A stretch of DNA of 6,479 nt, taken from assembly GCA_021817875.1 (NCBI GenBank), contig JAKAFQ010000253.1:1-6479 (forward strand), in the 5' to 3' direction. The notes under the pieces were generated by a model. The model ran no database searches and had not been told where the DNA came from. It saw only the letters and a program-made list of their open reading frames with translations. Source of the stretch: Pseudomonadota bacterium (GTDB lineage: Bacteria > Pseudomonadota > Gammaproteobacteria > Steroidobacterales > Steroidobacteraceae). Position 1 is the stretch's first letter. The number at the start of each line of letters is the position of its first letter. Of the stretch, positions 1 to 6,479 are shown piece after piece. The translations under genes were made by a program, and so were the position numbers.

Positions 1-1335
1 TTCATCTCTATCACCGGCGAGCAGGCGCTCGAGGCGGCGCGGGCGGCCGACCAGGCGCTCGCCCGCGGCGAGGGCGGGCCGCTCGCCGGCGTGCCCATCG
101 GGCACAAGGACCTGTTCTGCACCGCCGGCGTGCGCACCACCTGCGGCTCGCGGATGCTCGGGAATTTCGTCTCGCCCTATGATGCCACCGTGGTCTCGCG
201 CCTCGCGGCCGCGGGCGCCGTCATGCTCGGCAAGCTCAATATGGACGAGTTCGCCATGGGCTCCTCGAATGAGACCAGCTTCTTCGGCGCGGTGCGCAAT
301 CCCTGGAATACCGAGTTGGTGCCGGGCGGCTCCTCGGGCGGCTCGGCCGCCGCGGTCTGTGCGCGCCTCGTTGCGGGCGCGACCGCGACCGATACCGGGG
401 GATCGATCCGCCAGCCCGCGGCGCTGTGCGGCGTGACCGGAATCAAGCCAACGTACGGCCGCGTCTCCCGCTATGGCATGATCGCCTTCGCCTCGAGCCT
501 CGATCAGGGCGGCGTGATCACCGCGAGCGCCGAGGATGCGGCGCTGATGCTGCGCGAGATGGCGGGCTTCGATCCGCGCGACTCGACCAGTGTCGATGCG
601 CCGGTGCCGGATTACCTCGCGGGGCTGGAGGCGCCGCTCGCCGGGCTCAAGGTCGGCCTGCTCAGGGAGTTCTTCGACGAGGGGCTCGATCCGGACAGCG
701 AGCGCTGCATCCGCGAGGCGCTCGCGGTCTTCACGCGCCTGGGCGCGAAGGTGCGCGAGGTCAGTCTGCCGAACATCTCTCTGTCGGTGCCGGCGTACTA
801 CGTCGTCGCCCCGGCGGAGTGCTCCTCGAATCTCGCCCGCTACGACGGGGTGCGCTTCGGGCACCGCTGCCAGCATCCGCGCGATCTGACCGACCTGTAC
901 AAGCGTTCCCGCTCCGAAGGCTTCGGCGCCGAAGTCAAGCGGCGCATCATGACCGGCACCTACGTGCTGTCGGCCGGCTACTACGATGCGTACTACCTCA
1001 AGGCGCAGCGGGTGCGGCAGCTGATCGCGGCGGACTTTCAGCGCGCCTTCGGCGAGGTGGATGTGCTCATGGGGCCGGTCACGCCCACGGTCGCCTTCCC
1101 GATCGGCGCCAAGACCGCCGATCCCATCACCATGTATCTGAACGACATCTATACCATCAGCGCCAATCTCGCGGGCGTGCCGGCCCTGTCGATTCCGTGC
1201 GGTTTCGCGCAGGGGCTGCCCGTGGGTCTGCAGATCATCGGCCCGCACTTTGCCGAGCAGCGGCTGCTGCACGCGGCGCACCGCTACCAGCGGGAAACGG
1301 ACTGGCACCTGAAGATCCCGGAGCGCTTCGCATGA
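1..1335 (+). CDS. gatA: Glutamyl-tRNA(Gln)/aspartyl-tRNA(Asn) amidotransferase subunit A (5'-truncated)
   Basis: This is the glutaminase/amidase subunit of the GatCAB complex. It releases ammonia from glutamine, which is passed to GatB to amidate mischarged Glu-tRNA(Gln) or Asp-tRNA(Asn) in the cytoplasm. The frame is open from base 1, and the first residues ([18 protein letters not shown]) match the family N-terminal region, so the gene starts upstream. 444 codons are present, and the family is usually about 480-490 residues, so roughly 40-50 N-terminal residues are missing. The ATG-like position at 91 would be an internal valine (GTG) and is not the true start. The amidase-signature catalytic triad is complete: Lys in GVPIGHKD (codon 106-108), the cis-Ser in GGSSGGSAA (codons 331-336) and the nucleophile Ser in [11 protein letters not shown] (codon 403-405). 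The C-terminal family block ([19 protein letters not shown]) is also intact. The stop TGA overlaps the gatB start as ATGA, which implies translational coupling. Nothing in the gene looks degraded. Confidence 0.97.
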   Translation, partial: FISITGEQALEAARAADQALARGEGGPLAGVPIGHKDLFCTAGVRTTCGSRMLGNFVSPYDATVVSRLAAAGAVMLGKLNMDEFAMGSSNETSFFGAVRNPWNTELVPGGSSGGSAAAVCARLVAGATATDTGGSIRQPAALCGVTGIKPTYGRVSRYGMIAFASSLDQGGVITASAEDAALMLREMAGFDPRDSTSVDAPVPDYLAGLEAPLAGLKVGLLREFFDEGLDPDSERCIREALAVFTRLGAKVREVSLPNISLSVPAYYVVAPAECSSNLARYDGVRFGHRCQHPRDLTDLYKRSRSEGFGAEVKRRIMTGTYVLSAGYYDAYYLKAQRVRQLIAADFQRAFGEVDVLMGPVTPTVAFPIGAKTADPITMYLNDIYTISANLAGVPALSIPCGFAQGLPVGLQIIGPHFAEQRLLHAAHRYQRETDWHLKIPERFA

Positions 1336-2843
1336 CACCCTCCTCCGAAGCGATCCTCGAGGGTGGCGGCCGCGGCGACGGGCAAGCGGCGGGGACCGAG
1401 GCGCGCAGCGGCTGGGAAACGGTCATCGGGCTCGAGATCCATGCCCAGCTCGCCACCCGCTCGAAAATCTTCTCCGGGGCCGCGACCGCCTACGGGGCCG
1501 CTCCCAATACCCAGGCATGCCTGGTCGACCTGGGCTATCCGGGCGTGCTTCCGGTGCTCAACGCCGAGGCGGTCCGCATGGCCGTACGCTTCGGATTGGC
1601 GATCGGGGCGCGCATCGCGCGCCACTCGGTCTTCGCCCGCAAGAACTACTTTTACCCCGACCTGCCGAAGGGCTACCAGATCAGCCAGTACGAGCTGCCC
1701 ATCGTGGCGCAGGGCGCGATCGACATCGTGCTCGAGGACGGCTCGGTCAAACGCATCGGCGTCACGCGGGCACACCTCGAGGAGGATGCCGGGAAATCTC
1801 TGCACGAGGGACTGCCCGGACTCACCGGCATCGACCTCAACCGCGCCGGTACCCCGCTGATCGAGATCGTCTCGGAGCCGGACCTGAGGTCCGCCCGGGA
1901 AGCCGTCGCGTACCTGAAGAAGGTCCATACCCTGGTGCGCTATCTCGAGATCTGCGACGGCAACATGCAGGAGGGCTCGTTCCGCTGCGATGCCAATGTC
2001 TCGGTGCGGCCGAAGGGCTCGGACCGGTTCGGCACTCGGGCCGAGATCAAGAACGTCAATTCCTTCCGCTTCGTCGAAAAGGCGATCCAGTACGAGGTGG
2101 CGCGCCAGATCGAGCTGCTCGAGTCCGGTGGCACCGTCGTGCAGGAGACGCGCCTGTACGACCCCGACAAGGGCGAGACGCGCTCGATGCGTTCTAAAGA
2201 GGAGGCCAACGACTACCGCTATTTCCCCGACCCGGACCTGCTGCCGGTCGCGCTGGAGGAGTCCGACATCGAAGCGGTGCGGGCGGCACTGCCTGAGCTT
2301 CCGGATGCCAAGGCGTCGAGGTTCGTCTCGCAGTACGGGCTGTCGGCGTACGACGCCGGTGTGCTCACCGCGAGCCGCGAGCTGGCCGACTACTACGAGG
2401 CCGTGGCGCGCGCCGTGCCGGGTGAGCCGAAACTGGTCGCGAACTGGGTGATGGGGGATCTCGCCGCGGCGCTCAACAAAGAAGGGCTCGGCGTCGAGGC
2501 GGGACGGATGCCGGCCGAGCGGCTCGCCGGGCTGCTCGTGCGCATCGCCGACCGCACCATCTCGGGCAAGATCGCCAAGGAAGTGTTCGAGGCGATGTGG
2601 GACAGCGGCGAGAGCGCCGACCGTCTCATCGAATCCAAGGGATTGAAGCAGATCACCGATACCTCCGCCATCGAGCGGGCCATCGATGAGGTCATGGCGA
2701 AGAACCCGGCACAGCTCGCCGAGTATCGCGCGGGCAAGGACAAGCTGTTCGGTTTCTTCGTCGGGCAGGTGATGAACGCGACCCAGGGCAAAGCCAATCC
2801 GGCGCAGCTCAACGAGCTGTTGAAGAAGAAATTGCCGGGCTGA
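1332..2843 (+). CDS. gatB: Aspartyl/glutamyl-tRNA amidotransferase subunit B
   Basis: GatB is the kinase/transamidase subunit of GatCAB. It phosphorylates the glutamate or aspartate on mischarged tRNA, then amidates it with ammonia from GatA. The protein has 503 residues, close to the usual 475-500. Visible family blocks are [13 protein letters not shown] (28-40), [19 protein letters not shown] (105-123), [12 protein letters not shown] (149-160), [18 protein letters not shown] (168-185), [15 protein letters not shown] (215-229) and [14 protein letters not shown] (293-306). A C-terminal YqeY-like tRNA-binding tail follows, ending [20 protein letters not shown] and a lysine-rich terminus. The ATG at 1332 overlaps the gatA stop. 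GGAG at 1320-1323, eight bases upstream, is a good ribosome-binding site, and no other start codon lies before the conserved domain. The first 27 residues are a Gly/Ala-rich extension not typical of the family core. The same frame stays open leftwards through gatA to about base 426; that stretch is an overlap artefact of high GC, not part of GatB. Confidence 0.98.
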   Translation: MTPSSEAILEGGGRGDGQAAGTEARSGWETVIGLEIHAQLATRSKIFSGAATAYGAAPNTQACLVDLGYPGVLPVLNAEAVRMAVRFGLAIGARIARHSVFARKNYFYPDLPKGYQISQYELPIVAQGAIDIVLEDGSVKRIGVTRAHLEEDAGKSLHEGLPGLTGIDLNRAGTPLIEIVSEPDLRSAREAVAYLKKVHTLVRYLEICDGNMQEGSFRCDANVSVRPKGSDRFGTRAEIKNVNSFRFVEKAIQYEVARQIELLESGGTVVQETRLYDPDKGETRSMRSKEEANDYRYFPDPDLLPVALEESDIEAVRAALPELPDAKASRFVSQYGLSAYDAGVLTASRELADYYEAVARAVPGEPKLVANWVMGDLAAALNKEGLGVEAGRMPAERLAGLLVRIADRTISGKIAKEVFEAMWDSGESADRLIESKGLKQITDTSAIERAIDEVMAKNPAQLAEYRAGKDKLFGFFVGQVMNATQGKANPAQLNELLKKKLPG

Positions 2844-2861
2844 TGCCGTATTCTCCGGCGG

Positions 2862-2879
2862 GGCGCGTGCCCGCGCGCC
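2862..2879 (+). other. Hairpin after gatB
   Basis: GGCGCG (2862-2867) and CGCGCC (2874-2879) form a perfect six-base GC stem with a six-base loop, 18 bases after the gatB stop. No T-tract follows, so it is not a standard intrinsic terminator. It could stabilise the 3' end of the gat message, pause polymerase or be chance in high-GC sequence. I cannot separate these from sequence alone. Confidence 0.3.
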
Positions 2880-2882
2880 ACA

Positions 2883-2904
2883 CGGGGTGCGGTGGAGTGC
2901 CCCG
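2883..2904 (+). promoter_or_regulatory. Hairpin presenting a Shine-Dalgarno sequence upstream of hslO
   Basis: Bases 2883-2890 pair with 2897-2904: five G-C pairs at the base (CGGGG with CCCCG), two G-U wobbles, then one C-G. The six-base loop GGTGGA continues into the Shine-Dalgarno word GGAG (2894-2897). The last G of that word is paired, so the ribosome-binding site is partly held in the structure. The first ATG after it, at 2905, is that of a seven-codon mini-ORF and not hslO. The arrangement is visible in the sequence. A role as a translational switch, for example temperature-sensitive, is inference. Confidence 0.35.
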
Positions 2905-2928
2905 ATGAACCCTGCATGCAGCGCATGA
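2905..2928 (+). other. Possible seven-codon leader ORF (MNPACSA) coupled to hslO
   Basis: ATG at 2905 sits seven bases after GGAG (2894-2897), an ideal spacing, and reads MNPACSA before TGA at 2926-2928. The hslO ATG begins at 2930, one base after that stop. hslO has no Shine-Dalgarno at the usual distance, so ribosomes finishing the leader may reinitiate on hslO. The mini-ORF contains the perfect 10-base palindrome CTGCATGCAG (2912-2921). So short an ORF can easily arise by chance, so this is a low-confidence reading. Confidence 0.25.
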
Positions 2929-2929
2929 G

Positions 2930-3838
2930 ATGACCTCCGAGAGCCGTTCCGACCACGTGCGCCTCTTCATCGTCGAGCATCAGCCCGTGCGCGGGCACTG
3001 GGTGCAGCTGAGGGAATCCTGGCGAGCGCTGCGTGCCCATAGCCACTACCCCGCCCCCGTCCGCTCGCTCCTCGGCCAGGCCGTGGCCGCCTCGGTATTG
3101 CTGGCGGCCACGCTGAAGTTTCGTGGTCGATTGACTCTGCAGCTTCAGGGCAATGGTGCGGTGAGCCTGATGGTCGCCCAGTGCACCCATGACTTCCGGG
3201 TGCGCGCCATCGCGCACTTCGATGCCAGGCAGTTCGAGGCGCTTGGCGCCGGCCATCCGACCGAAGCGGGGTTCCGCTCGCTCGCCGGCCGCGAAGGCCG
3301 GTTCACCGTCACCATCGAGGCCGATGAGCGCAGCCTGCGCTATCAAGGCATCGTGCCCCTCAGCGGCCGCTCGCTTGCGGAGTCGCTGGAGGCGTATTTC
3401 GACGTCTCCGAGCAGCTTCCGACGCGGGTGCGCCTGGCGGCCAACGACACGTGCAGCGCGGGATTGTTGGTGCAGAAGCTGCCGGAGGCCGGACCCGGCG
3501 CGGGCGAGGCGTGGGATTCGGCGCAGCGAGGCTTCGAGCGGTTGACGGCCAGTGATCTGTTGCAGCGACCGGTGGAGGACGTCCTGGGACGCGGGCTGCC
3601 CGCCCATGACCTGCGCCTGTTTCGGGGTGCACCGGTTCAGTTCGAGTGCCGCTGCGGCGAGGGGCGGGTCACCGCGCTGCTGCGTGCCCTGGGCGCACAG
3701 GAGGTGCGGGACGTCCTCAAGGAGCAGGGGGAAGTCACCGTGACCTGCGAATTCTGTCATCGGCCCTATCGTTTCGATGCCGAAGCGATCGACGCCCTTT
3801 TTGCCGATGACGAAAGCGCTTCGCCGCTGATCCACTGA
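2930..3838 (+). CDS. hslO: Hsp33 redox-regulated molecular chaperone
   Basis: Hsp33 is a cytoplasmic holdase. It is inactive when reduced with zinc bound; oxidative stress with heat forms disulfides and releases zinc, which activates it against protein aggregation. The product has 302 residues, near the usual 290-300. The N-terminal substrate-binding domain contains LLAATLKFRGRLTLQLQGNG (57-76), a close match to the family block ATLKF..ITVQLQG. The linker region includes YQGIVPL (138-144) and EAYFDVSEQLPTRV (154-167). The C-terminal redox switch has all four zinc cysteines: CxC at Cys240/Cys242 and CxxC at Cys273/Cys276. Two further cysteines lie at 85 and 175, outside the switch. The ATG at 2930 is the first possible ATG, since an in-frame TGA lies at 2906-2908. 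It lacks its own ribosome-binding site (see the leader ORF and hairpin). The gene may be read through from gatB; I see no clear promoter in the gap. Confidence 0.97.
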   Translation: MTSESRSDHVRLFIVEHQPVRGHWVQLRESWRALRAHSHYPAPVRSLLGQAVAASVLLAATLKFRGRLTLQLQGNGAVSLMVAQCTHDFRVRAIAHFDARQFEALGAGHPTEAGFRSLAGREGRFTVTIEADERSLRYQGIVPLSGRSLAESLEAYFDVSEQLPTRVRLAANDTCSAGLLVQKLPEAGPGAGEAWDSAQRGFERLTASDLLQRPVEDVLGRGLPAHDLRLFRGAPVQFECRCGEGRVTALLRALGAQEVRDVLKEQGEVTVTCEFCHRPYRFDAEAIDALFADDESASPLIH

Positions 3839-3848
3839 GGGTGCTAAT

Positions 3849-3889
3849 CGGCCCGTCGGGCCGGGCAGCGGTTCCAGCGCTTTTATTAT
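3849..3889 (+). terminator. Possible terminator after hslO
   Basis: CGGCCC (3849-3854) and GGGCCG (3858-3863) make a strong six-base stem with a three-base loop, starting 11 bases after the hslO stop. The T-rich run TTTTATTAT (3881-3889) is 17 bases further on, too far for a textbook intrinsic terminator. A second, weak four-base stem (AGCG 3867-3870 with CGCT 3878-3881) directly abuts the T-run. Together they make termination between hslO and the next gene plausible but not certain. Confidence 0.4.
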
Positions 3890-3894
3890 CAATG
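3886..3894 (-). promoter_or_regulatory. Inverted upstream copy of the CATTGATAA word (candidate distal operator half-site)
   Basis: TTATCAATG here is the exact reverse complement of CATTGATAA at 3978-3986, just before the regulator start codon. It lies about 35 bases upstream of the predicted -35, within the T-rich part of the possible hslO terminator. It may be a second binding site for the regulator, or chance in an AT-rich patch. Confidence 0.35.
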
Positions 3895-3920
3895 AGATGC
3901 AGATGAGGCGCCATTTCCGC

Positions 3921-3948
3921 TTCACCGGACAGGATTTCGTGCTAAGAT
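3921..3948 (+). promoter_or_regulatory. Candidate sigma-70 promoter for the regulator-metF-metH unit
   Basis: TTCACC (3921-3926) as -35 and TAAGAT (3943-3948) as -10 are separated by 16 bases, each matching four of six consensus positions. TG at 3940-3941, one base before the -10, makes it an extended -10, which compensates for the weak -35. Transcription would start near 3955, about 30 bases before the ATG, placing the tandem CATTGATA repeats just inside the transcript. The surrounding 3925-3990 stretch is the most AT-rich part of the window, as expected for a promoter. Confidence 0.45.
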
Positions 3949-3969
3949 GAAATTAAAGATTTGTGCAAA

Positions 3970-3986
3970 CATTGATACATTGATAA
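3970..3986 (+). promoter_or_regulatory. Tandem CATTGATA repeat, candidate autoregulatory operator
   Basis: CATTGATA occurs twice back to back (3970-3977 and 3978-3985) and abuts the ATG at 3987. Together with the inverted copy at 3886-3894, there are three copies of this word in about 100 bases, in otherwise GC-rich DNA. ArsR-family dimers bind short AT-rich half-sites overlapping or next to their own promoters, so the regulator encoded immediately downstream is the obvious candidate ligand. The repeats are seen directly; the operator role is inferred. A tandem rather than palindromic layout at the proximal site is unusual for a dimeric ArsR protein. Confidence 0.5.

Positions 3987-6479
<2,493 letters not shown>

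Noticed and set aside
426..1331. Open frame continuing gatB about 300 codons leftwards through gatA, looking like an 805-residue fusion protein
   Set aside because: The upstream part is Arg/Gly/Ala-rich and resembles no family, and it lies out of frame over a fully conserved gatA. The gatB homology begins only after ATG 1332, which has its own ribosome-binding site.
2820..2860. TTGAAG near the gatB end as a heat-shock (sigma-32) -35 for hslO
   Set aside because: No CCCCAT-like -10 occurs at a suitable distance, and the bases are lysine/leucine codons of the conserved GatB C-terminus.
2393..3925. 510-codon open frame on the - strand across the gatB end and hslO
   Set aside because: It is antisense to two well-conserved genes, with no recognisable domain. 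High GC with third-position G/C bias produces such long antisense frames.
3839..3986. SAM or SAH riboswitch upstream of the methionine genes
   Set aside because: I could not find the conserved core or multi-stem layout of known SAM or SAH riboswitches. The gap is better explained by a promoter and protein-binding repeats.

Overview
The window is a high-GC bacterial chromosome segment (about two thirds G+C by eye). It is densely packed, every gene is on the + strand, and codon use is uniform. GatCAB amidotransferase genes, Hsp33 and a fused ArsR/methyltransferase-like regulator in front of metF and metH point to a proteobacterium, most likely a high-GC gammaproteobacterium. That placement is inference from gene content and protein style, not from a marker gene. 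I see no insertion sequence, phage gene, CRISPR array, tRNA or rRNA, and no compositional sign of recent transfer.

Layout. (1) 1-2843: the 3' part of gatA (its start lies upstream of the window) and complete gatB, overlapping by four bases (ATGA). They encode the A and B subunits of the tRNA-dependent amidotransferase that makes Gln-tRNA(Gln) and/or Asn-tRNA(Asn). (2) 2844-2929: an 86-base gap with two hairpins and a seven-codon mini-ORF that ends one base before the next gene. (3) 2930-3838: hslO, the redox-switched chaperone Hsp33. (4) 3839-3986: a 148-base gap, locally AT-rich, holding a possible terminator, a promoter with an extended -10, and three copies of the 8-base word CATTGATA (one inverted, two in tandem directly before the next start codon). 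(5) 3987-6479: a methionine-cycle unit of an ArsR-family regulator with a C-terminal methyltransferase-like domain, then metF (35 bases later), then metH (four-base ATGA overlap; runs off the window).

How the genes work together. MetF makes 5-methyl-THF and MetH uses it with cobalamin to methylate homocysteine to methionine. The regulator has lost the ELCVCDL metal-binding cysteines of classical ArsR proteins and carries a degenerate SAM-binding-fold domain, so it is best read as a metabolite sensor (SAM or S-adenosylhomocysteine) controlling the metF-metH unit. The CATTGATA words are its likely operator. The gat genes and hslO are housekeeping neighbours with no evident link to methionine metabolism.

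The most interesting content is this regulator and its candidate operator, followed by the structured leader of hslO. I found no clear novel multi-gene system; most of the window is ordinary core metabolism.
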